64,000 bases of DNA from Paraescarpia echinospica (Eukaryota; Annelida; Polychaeta; Sabellida; Siboglinidae), in the NCBI GenBank assembly GCA_020002185.1, contig CM034533.1:39578396-39642395 (forward strand), in the 5' to 3' direction. Both the position numbers and the translations under genes were made by a program. Shown piece after piece: positions 1 through 10,712 of this stretch; position 1 is the first letter of the stretch, and every line of letters starts with the position of its first letter. A model generated the notes under the pieces. The model had not been told where the DNA came from. It did not search any database and saw nothing but the letters and a program-made list of their open reading frames with translations.

Positions 1-35
1 TGCGTATATGATCTGGACTTTGGGTACAGTGGCTC

Positions 36-59
36 TGACATAACAACAACAACAACAGA
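36..59 (+). repeat. Short (AAC)n tract, possible retroelement 3' tail
   Basis: Four to five AAC units follow about 35 bases of unique sequence at the window edge. Short A-rich tandem tails are typical of non-LTR retrotransposon 3' ends, but the upstream element lies outside the window, so this is only suggestive. Confidence 0.3.
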
Positions 60-120
60 TGCTATAAGTTTGTGAGAACAACAGGGTTCGACGAATCACA
101 AGAACAAAAGTGTAGATAGA

Positions 121-415
121 AAACACTGGCCGACCTGAAGAAAGAGGTTGGGGTGGAATGCAGCCTAACAGAAAGACTGGTGAGAAGCCGGGTGAGATGG
201 ACAGGCCACTTGGCAAGGATGGATGCAGGCAAACTTTCAAAGAGAGCAGAGACGGAACTAAACCAAGGACGCAATTAAGATGGGAGGACTGTGTGGTGAG
301 GGACATGAGACGATCGGTTGAGGATGAAAGTTGGAGAGAGGGTGATACTGGCAGGAAGTTATCGAAGAAAAGAACTGACCTGTCCTCACCCTCTACATGG
401 AACAAGGGAGAAAAA
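121..415 (+). pseudogene. C-terminal remnant of a non-LTR retrotransposon reverse transcriptase
   Basis: Translation shows LVRSRVRWTGHLARMDAGK in one frame, then after a frameshift near position 270 QLRWEDCVVRDMRRSVEDE and ESWREGDTGRKLSKK in another. The series 'RWTGHLARM', basic linker, 'RWEDCVxRDMR', 'ESWRE' is the usual tail of endonuclease-RT polyproteins downstream of the RT palm and thumb. No RT core is present, so only the 3' end survives, as expected from 5' truncation during target-primed reverse transcription. The frameshift and later stops show it is dead. The clade cannot be assigned with confidence; RTE-like is the best guess. Confidence 0.65.
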
Positions 416-614
416 CGGCCTGTTTATGCCTCTTATCAAAAATATACCCGCGTACCTTTGTATAGACGAGAACGTCCGAGTAACCACCAAACACAAAGAC
501 GATGTGACGTTGTCGTAAACTGGACGATGATCTAGAACGATTGCATCCTGAAAGAAAGCAACATAAACTTTAAATTATTGCAAAGCATGACAAGCATTTA
601 GTGAACTAAACATT

Positions 615-3327
615 ATGGTAGAAGATATTGACCCTCACGTAATAGGTATAACCGAATCGTGGGCCACCACTGATATATCAGATGCCGAATTGGGACTAAC
701 AGGATATGTAATGTTTAGGAAAGATAGAATAGGAAGAAATGGAGGTGGAGTTATTTTATATATTAAAGAATCTATCCAGGCTTATGAAATAAAATTAGAA
801 AGAGAAGCAGATTGCGAAGAAGCTGTTTGGTGTAACATCGTTACAGGAAACTCAACGTTAACAGTTGGGTTAGTTTATCGAAGTCCAAACATAAGCATAG
901 AAGAGAATGAAAAAATACAAAACGCTATAAGGGAAGTAAGCAAACGGAACTGTATTATTATGGGGGACTTTAACCATGGGCATATACAATGGAAATCTCT
1001 ACAGAGTATGGGGAGTGAGGACCACAAGTTTTTAGTTTTAGTACAAGATAGTTTCCTTTCTCAACATGTGCTAGAACCAACCAGGGGAGAGAATGTGTTA
1101 GACTTAGTTTTGTCCTCACAGAAAGAATTAGTTGACAATGTCAAGATATGTGAGCCACTGGGGAGTAGTGATCACAACCAGATACATTTTACCATCAAAG
1201 TAAAATCAGAAAGGAATAGTAAAAAGCAGTATAGGAGAAATTTCCACAAAGGAAGGTATAAGGACATGAGGAAATATTTAGCAAAGATAGACTGGAATAA
1301 CACACTGAAGAATAAGGCAGCAACCGAATGCTGGAATATCTTAAATAGTGAAATTAAGTGCATAGTCGATAAATTTGTACCTTTCAAAAAACAAGGGAAA
1401 CGGTCTAAAAATAAACACTTATCGAAAGAAGCCATTAGAAAAATTAAGTATAAACAAATGATGTGGAAGTCATATAGATGTACTGGAAATGATGAAGACT
1501 ACAACATTTATAAAGAAGCACTTAATCAAGCTACAGCTGAAATTAGAAATTCAAAGAGAAGCTATGAAAAAAAATTAGCTAGTAATATAAAACATGACAG
1601 TAAGAGTTTTTATGCGTATATTCGAAGCAAACAGAAAGTTCAGGATAAGGTCGGTCCTCTAGAAGATAGTGCTGGAAATACAATATCAGAGGGATTCTTA
1701 ATGGCAGAAGACCTGAATGAGTATTTTAGTTCAGTGTTTACCAGGGAAGATATTAGTTCACTGCCAGTACCAGAGGCTAAGTTCAAGGGGGCAGATTCAG
1801 ACTATTTAGGACAGTTAGTTGTAACCTCGGAAATGGTAGCTAAGAAAATAAGGGCTATGAAGGATAATAAATCACCTGGAGTGGACGGGATTCCGCCCAA
1901 ACTACTATTGGAAATTGTAGAACAAATTAGCGTACCGCTTGCAACAGATTTCAATTTGTCATTAGAAGAGGGAGTGGTTCCTTTAGAATGGAAAGAGGCA
2001 AACATTATACCGTTATTTAAAAAAGGTTCGAGAAACAAGTCAGAGAACTATAGACCAGTGAGTTTAACATCAGTGATTTGCAAATTATTAGAAAGACTAA
2101 TTAAAGATCACATGGTGGATTTTCTTGTTAAACATAACTTGATAAACCCATCTCAACATGGGTTTTAAAAGCGAGGTCATGCTTAACAAATATGTTATGT
2201 TTTTTGGAAGACATCACTAGGTGGGTAGATGAGGGATCACCAGTAGATATCATCTATTTAGATTTTCAAAAGCTTTCGACAAAGTACCACATCAAAGATT
2301 ACTCCTTAAGCTAAAGGCCCATGGCATAGGAAATGGTATAATAAACTGGATAGAAAAATGGCTGAATGACAGAAGACAACGTGTAGTAGTTGATGGGGAG
2401 GCTTCAAACTGGAAATCGGTATTGAGTGGGGTACCACAGGGATCAGTACTAGGACCTATATTATTCTTAATATATATCAACGATTTGGACGATGATATAA
2501 CAAGCAAGGTGTTAAAATTTGCGGATGATACAAAAGTGTTTAGAAGGATTAAAAGTGATGGAGACAGACAGCATTTACAAGATGATCTTGATAGGTTGAT
2601 CAAATGGTCTGAAAAGTGGCAAATGCTGTTCAATTTTGGGAAATGTAAATGCCTCCACACAGGTCATGGGAATGAAGAGGTAAAATATAAAATGGGGGGT
2701 ACTGTTCTAAGTACTACTGTAAAAGAAAAGGACTTGGGGTTAACCATTAGTGCTGATATGAAGGTTTCAGAGCAGTGCGGAATTGCAGCGTCAAAGGGAA
2801 ATCAAATCCTTGGATTAATTAGGCGAAATATAGCGTATAAGAAAAAAGAATTAATAGTACCGCTGTACAAAACAATAGTGAGGCCTCATTTAGAATATTG
2901 TATACAAGCATGGAGGCCATATCGCAAGAAGGACATAGATATGCTAGAAAGAGTACAGAGGAGAGCGACTAAAATGATACCAAAACTGAGGGATCTTAGT
3001 TATGAAAAACGCCTAAAAGAATGTGGTTTAACAACACTAGAGACCAGGAGATTGAGAGGAGATCACATAGAAGTGTTTAAAATATTGAATGGTTATGAAA
3101 ATATTGATAGAAACATTTTTTTTTCAGTTAAGAAAAATAGAAGGACCAGAGGACATGAAGCTACATTAGTAAAGGAGCAGTGTAGATTAGATATAAGAAA
3201 GTTCTCATTCTCACAAAGGACTGTAAATGAATGGAACAGATTATCTCCTGATTGTGTTGGTGCTAGTAGCGTGAATATGTTTAAAAATACAATCGACACA
3301 CACCTTAAAAAGGCGGGATACATGTAG
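615..3327 (+). pseudogene. LINE ORF2: APE-type endonuclease plus reverse transcriptase, two frameshifts
   Basis: The N-terminal endonuclease (EEP family) spans about residues 1-205: GITESW carries the metal-binding Glu, then GGGVILYIK, YRSP, the MGDFNHG motif, and the SSDHN His motif. The RT follows a basic linker: SPGVDGIPPKLL, YRPVSLTSV, then LDFQKAFDKVPH, SGVPQGSVLGP, and catalytic FADDTKVF. The C-terminal part has the usual LINE 'RPHLEYCIQAW' and 'WNRLSPDCV' segments and ends at 3327. Comparison with the copy at 21721 places one deleted base near 2164 (creating a TAA at 2166) and another in an A-run near 2272. Otherwise the frame is open for about 900 codons, which indicates a young insertion. 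It is therefore inactive as written unless the lesions are sequencing errors. Confidence 0.85.
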
Positions 3328-3377
3328 ATAAAAAGTATTGGACTCTCGATAAGCCAAAAGGCTTCCTTGTCCACCTG

Positions 3378-3402
3378 CCATCCAGAGTAATTTTCTGGAT
3401 GG
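3378..3402 (+). other. 3' UTR stem-loop of LINE copy 1
   Basis: CCATCCAGA and TCTGGATGG form a perfect 9-bp stem with a 7-nt loop. It lies just before the tandem TCTTGTTAAA repeat at the LINE 3' end. By analogy with L2/UnaL2 elements it is probably the RNA structure bound by the element's own RT. The same hairpin occurs in copy 2 near 23791-23815. Confidence 0.6.
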
Positions 3403-3439
3403 CAATCTTGTTAAATCTTGTTAAATAAAACTCTAAAAT

Positions 3440-3725
3440 ATCTACATCACCCGTTAGGTGTTCGGAGGCTGGCGGTCAGCGTATACAAGACACACGTTGT
3501 CGCTTTTAGTGCTCAGAACAACGCCGTGGAGACCGAGAGAGGCTCGCCTCGTTGGCGCCAGGGCGGGCTGGTGACTGCCGTCAGAGGGGCACCCCGCGTA
3601 GTCCACGGCCGTCACGGGGACACCCCGCCTAGCAGGCCATTGCGGGCCGAACCACGGTCGCTCGCCGCGCCTTTCAGAGGCGTCGACCCCCTGGTCCGGT
3701 CGAGGCGCCACGAGAATATCAAAGC
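3440..3725. other. GC- and CpG-rich unique stretch
   Basis: About 285 bases are clearly richer in G+C and CpG than the AT-rich flanks. Open frames on both strands (149 aa plus, 85 aa minus) look like by-products of base composition; neither shows a recognisable domain. It could be a CpG-rich regulatory piece or an old repeat. A second copy lies at 23853-24138. Confidence 0.4.
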
Positions 3726-3904
3726 TCGAGGCGGGCGTTGCTCGCTTGACGCGTCGTCCGTCGTTTATATCGTTAACTCGTTTTCGATGTTGTCGGGCGG
3801 TGGCGCATACGTGTGGCCAAGTAGTCTCACGCAGAAGTATTCCACGAAATCGGATCGGTTAAAATGAATCCTTCTGTCAACGTGCATGATTTAATAATAA
3901 TGTT

Positions 3905-4160
3905 AAACATGTTTTACACACAATTTTATATACAATTTTATATACAATTTTATATACACTGTATATACTTTTTATATAGTTTTCTGTACGATTTTCTATA
4001 CATTTTGTATGCAATTTTCTACAACAAATTCTATGCAATTTGGTATAGCATTTTCTATACACTTTTCTATGACATTTCCTATGTAATTTTCTTTAAAATG
4101 TTCTACACACTTTTGTATACAATGTTCTATGCAGTATTACATACAATATTACAATTTGTC
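3905..4160 (+). repeat. Degenerate 13-15-bp AT-rich tandem repeat
   Basis: Units resembling CAATTTTATATA or ATTTTCTATACA recur with drift across about 250 bases. The first exact 13-bp units number three here and two in the duplicate at 24318, so the array has changed by one unit since the duplication. Confidence 0.6.
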
Positions 4161-4458
4161 GAATTGTCCTGTTCACTCGAACACCACCTTAACTTCTATG
4201 TGAAGCAGTCGCACTCTCACCCCAGAAACAAGTAGGGAAATAACGGTGCAAATGGAATGACAGCGTATGTATATTGGAGTTGGTGTTGTAACACTGATTG
4301 TGTTCGCAGGGTTGGGAACAAGGGGTGGTGGGTGTATCGAAGAGTCAGTTGACGGCGTTTTCACTTATCTTTCATGTCGTAGTGCGCTTAAAGATGAACA
4401 TGATATATTTCACAACTAACATAAATAACCTTGTAATGAATTGAATGCAAATAGCGGC

Positions 4459-4880
4459 TCTGTGTGCGTGTGTGCGTGTGTGCGTGTGTGCGTGTGTGCG
4501 TGTGTGCGTGTGTGCGTGTGTGCGTGTGTGCGTGTGTGCGTGTGTGCGTGTGTGCGTGTGTGCGTGTGAGCGTGTGTGCGTGTGTGCGTGTGCGCGTGTG
4601 CGCGTGTGTGCGTGTGTGCGTGCGTGCGTGAGTGTGCGTGCGTGCGTGAGTGTGCGTGCGTGCGTGAGCGTGTACGTGTGTGCGTGCGTGCTTGCGTGAA
4701 TATGCGGCGTGTGTGTGAGTATGTGTGTGTGTATGTGTGTGTGTGTCTGGGTTTGCATGTGCGTGCATGTGTATATTCATGTACGTTTGAGTGTGCGAGT
4801 GCTTGCGCGTTTGCACGTGCGCGGGTACGTTTGCGTATTTGTATGCGTGTATACGTTTATGTATGTATTTATATAGGTGT
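4459..4880 (+). repeat. GTGTGCGT microsatellite (8-bp unit) grading into (GT)n variants
   Basis: The unit GTGTGCGT is repeated about 13 times, then drifts into GTGCGTGC, GAGTGTGC and TATGTGTG variants. Reading frames here encode only Cys/Val/Arg or His/Thr repeats and are not genes. Alternating purine-pyrimidine sequence of this kind can adopt Z-DNA. Confidence 0.9.
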
Positions 4881-4884
4881 GTAT

Positions 4885-5460
4885 ACTTGAGTATGTTAAA
4901 CGACCAACACCAAACAGAAATATAGTTTCCGATGCTATTATACTAGTTATACGCAACTTGAACATATATCAATGACGACTGCATGGCGGACGTTCGCAGA
5001 CACCCAACGAGTCCGCCTTGTTTGAAGGGAAAAAGAAAAAAATGCGTCGAGTCGAGAGCAGATGTTAGCGAATAACTCACGCCAGCAGCCAACGCCGAAT
5101 CGACGAGTCTCTCTCTCTCTTTCTGGTCGTTAACGTCCATTGTTCGAACAACAAAGCTTTAACTGTTTAGCGCTCGTTTTCTCGTTAACAGAGAAACGCG
5201 TAGATGTTTGGTCGATAAAGTGGAAAAAGTCATTTCAATGTTTCTCTAATCGGGTGTGATAATTGTGACCTTGTTCAGTCTCAGGTAACAAAGTATACCC
5301 GTTGCGGAGTGCACTACAACGAATAGTTGTACTTCTCCGTGTGACGGGAACACGTGAAATAGGAGATTTGACAGGAAATGTAAAGCTACCGAATTCGTTC
5401 GGCGTGTGTGTTGGTTACGCCTAGGTAACCGATGGGATTCCGTTGTTTTTAATTTTAAAC
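4885..5460. other. Unique sequence between two GT-type arrays
   Basis: No gene, RNA or mobile-element signature is recognised. A short (CT)n run lies at 5107-5120. The stretch is present without obvious change in the duplicate near 25286-25861. Confidence 0.5.
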
Positions 5461-5465
5461 TGTCT

Positions 5466-5713
5466 GCGCGCGCGCGCGAGTGCCTGCGTGTGTCTGTGTC
5501 TGTGTGTGTCTGCGTGTGTGCGTGTGTTTGTGTCTGCGTGTCTGTGTGTGTGCGTGTGTGCGTGTGTGCGTGTGTGCGTGTGTGCGTGTGTGCGTGTGTG
5601 CGTGTGTGCGTGTGTGCGTGTGTGCGTGTATGCGTGAGTGCGTGTGTGCGTGCGTGCGCGAGCGTGTGTGTGGGTGGTGTGAGTGTGTGCGTGCGTGCGT
5701 GCGTGCGTGCGTA
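5466..5713 (+). repeat. GTGTGCGT/GTGC microsatellite
   Basis: It begins with a (CG)n run, passes through GTGTCTGT variants, then perfect GTGTGCGT units, and ends in (GTGC)n. The terminal GTGC run is one unit (4 bp) longer in the duplicate at 25866-26118. Confidence 0.9.
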
Positions 5714-6439
5714 TCGAGTGCATGTTGAACAGTGCTCCGTTATCTATAACGGTTACTGTATTTGTATTACTAAAAGTATATAAGGAAGTCATTTATGGGA
5801 GATATGTCTAAATATTTCTATAAAAAAACATGTGATGTGTTGATATTAAATTAATAATTATAAAATATTACCAAGTGTACATCAATCTTGTTAGTCGCAT
5901 TCACGACAACCCAAATTTACTCTGCACATTCATAATAAATAATAATAACGTGGCGCTGAGATCGCCTGTAGAAGGTTCCAGTGACGGGTATAATCCATTA
6001 TGAGACCAAGTGTCTTAGTAGCATGTTTCTTTAGATGGAGACCTTGCATTAGGTCTGTGAATCTACGATCCAATTCCTGATGTGATATATTTGACTTCCG
6101 CTGGCATAAACAACTTCCATAGAAGGGACTTACGGCTTTTTAGTGTGTATTTCGAAAAATACAGGCAAAGTGGGTGAACAAAATTGCCCTAGTTTCGAAT
6201 TGGTATTAGGTGGATTCAATCAACTGTCCGATGTTCTATCTTTCGGCCACCGCGTCCTACAACGTGTCATATACTTTCTATGCAAAATGTTTCGTGCTAA
6301 AGTATGTTGTGCTCAACTGTTTCGTGTATCGTGCGTGTAAAAATGACCCCTAACGGATGTCGTCGATCATAAGTTAATGTAATTATACAGCTTCAATGTG
6401 GGTGAACATATTTCACCACTTTTGATCATATAGTCGGTG
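5714..6439. other. Unique AT-rich sequence
   Basis: No convincing gene. A 27-base stretch at 6172-6198 (GGGTGAACAAAATTGCCCTA and onwards) resembles the reverse complement of 8309-8334, suggesting a shared dispersed repeat fragment. Confidence 0.45.
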
Positions 6440-6765
6440 TAACTAACTATTGGATGCACGTCAACGCTAATATGTTCATTGAAATGTTAAAATGTAATTG
6501 AAACATATATCGTAGGCATAACATGAATAACAAATGATATACAACGAGATAACACTAGAAGATAGCGATCTATGTGTTGAATTGTTATTACGTAAATACC
6601 ATAACTAAATATTCGATGCACGTCAACGCTTGTGTGTTCATTGAAATGTTCAAATGTAATTGAAACATATATAGCAGGCTAAAATTAATAACAAATGAGA
6701 TACAACGAGATAACACTGGAAGATAGCGATCTATGGGTTGCATTGTTATCACGTAAATATTAAAG
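6440..6765 (+). repeat. Tandem duplication, two copies of about 162 bp
   Basis: The segment beginning TAACTAACTATTGGATGCAC is followed directly by a diverged copy beginning TAACTAAATATTCGATGCAC. Both contain CATTGAAATGTT, TGTAATTGAAACATATAT and ACAACGAGATAACACT. The duplicated block carries the same pair at about 26845-27170. Confidence 0.8.
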
Positions 6766-7140
6766 AAGTATAGGATGCTTAACCCGATTCCTCACTCGCG
6801 GGGTCCTTGTGTGAGTGAGACGGAGTCACCGGGTGGAACGTTGACCCGCCAAGGGTCGCGACCCGTGACGGGTAAAACCAACACCGAGGAGGAGGTGTTG
6901 CCGAGAGACAGGTTGTCGGACACAGCGGCGTCGCGTCCCGCAGTGATGGACGACGCGACCGGCTTCACAAGACAGGCGACAGGCGGTGATACGTGTCGTC
7001 ATTACGCTGCGACACGTCCTATACGTCTGACGTATTAGGCCGCTACACGAGGATATGACGGTAGTAACATCGCTGCACCGATCGTTATCTGCGGATAGCG
7101 ACACGTGCCTGGACGAGAGAGGAGGTCCTCGATGTAGGAC

Positions 7141-7252
7141 ATACGCACACGCGTACATGCACCACACGTGCACAGACCACACCCGCACCCACACATCACT
7201 CGCACGCGCACGCACGCACAGATCGCATGCATGCGCGCGCACAAGCGCACTC
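7141..7252 (+). repeat. CA/CG-rich simple sequence at the contig edge
   Basis: Irregular ACAC, CGCAC and GCATGC repeats lead straight into the gap. In copy 2 the same sequence continues into (CACT)n, (CT)n and a long polypyrimidine tract, which explains why the assembly stopped here. Confidence 0.7.
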
Positions 7253-8252
7253 NNNNNNNNNNNNNNNNNNNNNNNNNNNNNNNNNNNNNNNNNNNNNNNN
7301 NNNNNNNNNNNNNNNNNNNNNNNNNNNNNNNNNNNNNNNNNNNNNNNNNNNNNNNNNNNNNNNNNNNNNNNNNNNNNNNNNNNNNNNNNNNNNNNNNNNN
7401 NNNNNNNNNNNNNNNNNNNNNNNNNNNNNNNNNNNNNNNNNNNNNNNNNNNNNNNNNNNNNNNNNNNNNNNNNNNNNNNNNNNNNNNNNNNNNNNNNNNN
7501 NNNNNNNNNNNNNNNNNNNNNNNNNNNNNNNNNNNNNNNNNNNNNNNNNNNNNNNNNNNNNNNNNNNNNNNNNNNNNNNNNNNNNNNNNNNNNNNNNNNN
7601 NNNNNNNNNNNNNNNNNNNNNNNNNNNNNNNNNNNNNNNNNNNNNNNNNNNNNNNNNNNNNNNNNNNNNNNNNNNNNNNNNNNNNNNNNNNNNNNNNNNN
7701 NNNNNNNNNNNNNNNNNNNNNNNNNNNNNNNNNNNNNNNNNNNNNNNNNNNNNNNNNNNNNNNNNNNNNNNNNNNNNNNNNNNNNNNNNNNNNNNNNNNN
7801 NNNNNNNNNNNNNNNNNNNNNNNNNNNNNNNNNNNNNNNNNNNNNNNNNNNNNNNNNNNNNNNNNNNNNNNNNNNNNNNNNNNNNNNNNNNNNNNNNNNN
7901 NNNNNNNNNNNNNNNNNNNNNNNNNNNNNNNNNNNNNNNNNNNNNNNNNNNNNNNNNNNNNNNNNNNNNNNNNNNNNNNNNNNNNNNNNNNNNNNNNNNN
8001 NNNNNNNNNNNNNNNNNNNNNNNNNNNNNNNNNNNNNNNNNNNNNNNNNNNNNNNNNNNNNNNNNNNNNNNNNNNNNNNNNNNNNNNNNNNNNNNNNNNN
8101 NNNNNNNNNNNNNNNNNNNNNNNNNNNNNNNNNNNNNNNNNNNNNNNNNNNNNNNNNNNNNNNNNNNNNNNNNNNNNNNNNNNNNNNNNNNNNNNNNNNN
8201 NNNNNNNNNNNNNNNNNNNNNNNNNNNNNNNNNNNNNNNNNNNNNNNNNNNN
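7253..8252. other. Assembly gap of exactly 1000 N
   Basis: A round 1000-N run is a placeholder for unknown length. Apparent long reading frames across it are artefacts of translating N. Confidence 0.98.
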
Positions 8253-8400
8253 GGTTCAAATCCCGGCGCCGGCTGAGCAGTGGTTCGGTACTGCTTCGGC
8301 TGCCGTGTCGAAACTTGGGCAATTTCGTTCACCCTATATCGCCCCCCCTTCCAACCCGCACCGGCCAGCGTGGAAGTTAGGTCAACAACACCAGCATGCA
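8253..8400 (+). mobile_element. Partial tRNA-derived SINE-like fragment
   Basis: The first bases after the gap, GGTTCAAATCC, match the Pol III B box (GGTTCRANTCC), followed by CGGCGCCGGC as in a tRNA 3' arm. Downstream, 8309-8334 on the minus strand resembles 6172-6198. The A box would lie in the gap. It could also be the 3' end of a true tRNA pseudogene, but no CCA-adjacent acceptor stem can be checked. Confidence 0.35.
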
Positions 8401-9592
8401 AAGTAACACCATGGGAAGTGGAAGCTGCGCTAAGAGATATGAAGAATGGAAAGGCATCAGGCAACGATCATGTAAACATTGAAATATTAAAAGCAGGAGA
8501 AGATATCATGTCGAAGACATTGGCTAAGCTGTAAACTAAATGCTTATCAGAAAGACGAATACCCACCACTTGGAAGAACGCAAAGATGGTGATAATCTTC
8601 AAGAAGGGAAATAAGAAAGACTTAAAGAACTACAGACCGATATATCTGTTATCAGACATCTACAAATTACTCACAACGATACTAACGAATAGACTAGAGA
8701 AGACACTGGACGAAAACCAACCACGAGAGCAAGCAGGATTCAGAAGCAGGTACTCAACGACAGACCACATACACGTCGTAAACCAACTGAAAGAGAATTG
8801 CCGAGAATATAATTTCCCGCTCTGCATCGCTTTCGTCGACTACGAGAAGGCTTTCGTCTCAAGACTGACCTCCCATCAAGAACAGGGGATAGAAGATGTG
8901 TACATCGAACTCCTGAAAGACATCTACACTAACTTGCTCGGTGACAGTTCACCTACACAAAAAGAGCAACAAAATCAACATCAAGAGAGGAGTACGACAG
9001 GGTGACACCATATCGCCCAAGTTGTTCACAGCAACACTCGAAAGCATATCCCGAAGATTGACCTGGGAAACCAGAGGCTTGATGATAGACGGAGAATATC
9101 TCAGCCATCTTCGCTTCGCCGACGACATACTCATATGCGCTACTACACGTCAAGAACTACAAAACATGCTGCTGGAGCTAGCTGATGAAAGTGAAAAACA
9201 AGGTCTCAAGATGAACATCTCGAAGACAAAAGTGATGCTAGAAAATGACACACCAATATATATCAACACGACGCAGATAGAGAACGTTGAAAGCTACGTC
9301 TATCTGGGACAGCGATACAGTATCAGAGACAAAAACCAAGACAAGGAGATTCAAAGAAGGATCACTGCCGGCTGGACAGCATTCGCCAAACACCGCGACA
9401 TCTTCAAGGGTAACTTACGGAAGGAAACGATCTAGAGGAAGACCAGCGAGACGGTGGAGAGACGAACTAGACGAGTACTGGAAGGGCACCATCTGGCAGA
9501 GGATAGCGCAAGACAGGCAGATTTGGAAACGACATGCTGAGGCCTTCGCCCAACACGGGACACTACGGCTGCACGATGATGATGATGACGAT
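8401..9592 (+). pseudogene. RTE-type non-LTR retrotransposon RT, copy A (5'-truncated, internally deleted)
   Basis: The RT begins at VTPWEVEAALRDMKNGKASG and continues through KNYRPIYLLSDIYKLL, the palm A region FVDYEKAF, RQGDTISPKLF, and FADDILICATT with the catalytic Asp pair. It then reads YVYLGQRYS, AGWTAFAKHRDIFKG and the tail GRPARRWRDELDEYWKG. Stops and frameshifts occur (TAA at 8532, frame changes near 8870, 8950 and 9415). Near 9413 the segment normally joining the palm/thumb to the C-terminal tail is missing: copy B keeps further residues after FKGN. The 3' end runs into GATGATGATGATGACGAT, a short tandem tail typical of RTE elements. Endonuclease is absent. Confidence 0.8.
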
Positions 9593-9773
9593 TGTCATGT
9601 AGCAGTTTACCACGTCGCTTGTAGCTGACCGAGTCAAAGGTCAATGAAGCAGCCATTTGTAGATCTCCTATTTGCGCAGTTGTTACTTATTACTAGTGAC
9701 GATTATTGCACAATAATTACATCAGTGACGCGCTAAAACATGCATTCGTTAGTTTATCACAGAGAACAAGACA
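9593..9773 (+). repeat. 5' LTR of the Gypsy element
   Basis: It starts TGTCATGTAGCAGTTTACCA and ends GAGAACAAGACA, matching 13613-13803 over its whole length apart from a 10-bp indel near the start and scattered substitutions. Confidence 0.88.
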
Positions 9774-9790
9774 TGGTGTCAAATCGGGAT
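9774..9790 (+). promoter_or_regulatory. Primer-binding site, probably tRNA-Leu type
   Basis: TGGTGTCAAATCGGGAT directly follows the LTR. It starts TGG, complementary to a tRNA CCA end, and resembles tRNA-Leu-type sites (TGGTGTCAGAAGTGGGAT) with a deletion and substitutions. Confidence 0.55.
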
Positions 9791-9827
9791 CGTTGTGAAG
9801 TGCGGTAAGACGGTCACTGCAAGGAAA

Positions 9828-10712
9828 ATGGCAAGCGAAATGGGAGGAATGAAACCGCCGGGAAATTTCAACCCGATTGGCTCGGAAGTGGCAGGCAGTT
9901 GGCAAAAGTGGGTAGAACGGTATGATTTCTACATGAAAACCACTGAATAAGATAAAAAGAATAGTGATATCCAAGTGGCCATACTACTGACATTGTTAGC
10001 GTCAGATGTCGTGGACATTTATCGGTCATTTGAATGGGCAGTAGACGCCCTGACAAAAATGACGTAAAGAAAGTCAAGGATAAATTACAGGCATATTTCA
10101 CGCCACGAGTGAAAGAGACCTATGAACGGTATAAGTTTCTGAAAAGGAAGCAGGAACAGGGAGAATCGTTTGCAAGTTTCTTGACAGATTTGAAGAATTT
10201 GGTTAGTTCGTGCGAGTATCACGTAGACGAAAGATGTAAAGTACTGCGTAATCAAATTGTGATGAGTGCAACTTCCAATGTAGTGAGAGAGAATCTACTT
10301 GGTCAGGAAGCACTGACACTGAAAACTGCTGTAGATCTGTGTCGCAGTAGTGAAATTACTGGTCAACTGCTGATGGGTATGAGTGGAAGTGAGTGCATTC
10401 CAGTGCATGCAGTGAAAGGTCAGAGGGCAACTCATTTGGACACTCGGTTGAATAAAGACAGTCACCGTCAGACCAGACAGGGGCATAAGTGTTGCAAGTA
10501 CTGTGGAGGTAAACATGCACCCAGAAAGTGTCCCGCTTATGGCAGAGACTGTAGTAAATGTGGAAAGAAAAATCACTATGCGAAATGTTGTGACAATTTC
10601 AGTAAGAATGTCAAAGCGCCAGTGTACGCTGTCGGAAACAACAATAACAGTGAGAACAGTATCGTGTATTCGGTGAACGAAAATATTCTCAGAGTAAAGA
10701 GTGGCATGTGTT
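9828..10712 (+). pseudogene. gag: Gypsy Gag (capsid and two zinc knuckles), interrupted
   Basis: The frame opens at ATG 9828 (MASEMGGMKPPGNFNPIG) with the capsid-like segment WQKWVERYDFYM, then hits a TAA at 9948 and a stop near 10064. The second frame (from about 10050) covers KLQAYFTPRVKETYERYKF, EQGESFASFLTDLKNL and the nucleocapsid. Two zinc knuckles are visible: CKYCGGKHAPRKC (CX2CX3HX4C) and CSKCGKKNHYAKCC (CX2CX4HX4C). Gag would assemble the particle and package element RNA. The premature stop and frameshift make this copy non-functional. The protease frame begins in a different frame at about 10708. Confidence 0.75.

Larger units (their letters stand above)
541..3435 (+). mobile_element. 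CR1/L2-like LINE, copy 1 (nearly full ORF2 plus 3' end)
   Basis: The element comprises an endonuclease-RT reading frame (615-3327), a short 3' UTR with a 9-bp stem, 7-nt loop hairpin (3378-3402), and a terminal tandem repeat TCTTGTTAAA x2 (3406-3427). A 3' stem-loop followed by short tandem repeats is a known hallmark of CR1/L2-group LINEs (for example eel UnaL2), where it is the RT recognition site. The 5' edge is uncertain: reading-frame similarity appears to extend a little upstream of 615 but is interrupted by stops. No ORF1 or promoter is visible, so the copy is 5'-truncated. Its 3' two thirds recur at 21721-23848. Confidence 0.85.
1303..7252 (+). repeat. Duplicated block, copy 1 (partner 21721-27657)
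   Basis: About 5.95 kb is repeated in direct orientation 20.4 kb downstream. The left breakpoint lies inside LINE ORF2. The right end coincides with the N gap. The LINE part differs by scattered substitutions, a 16-bp deletion and a cluster of indels. The flank after the LINE is almost identical, including microsatellite lengths: one 13-bp unit, one 4-bp step and a handful of SNPs differ. Confidence 0.9.

Noticed and set aside
3418..3867. 149-codon frame, identical in the duplicate at 23831
   Set aside because: Its conservation between copies only reflects the near identity of the whole duplicated block. It has no domain, and a second frame on the other strand is equally open.
4459..4880. 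CRISPR-like regular repeats
   Set aside because: The repeats are contiguous microsatellite units without spacers, in a eukaryotic genome.
6826..8464. Long open frames (up to 498 codons) across 7253-8252
   Set aside because: They are made of untranslatable N. Only the short real ends remain, and these are non-coding or belong to RTE copy A.
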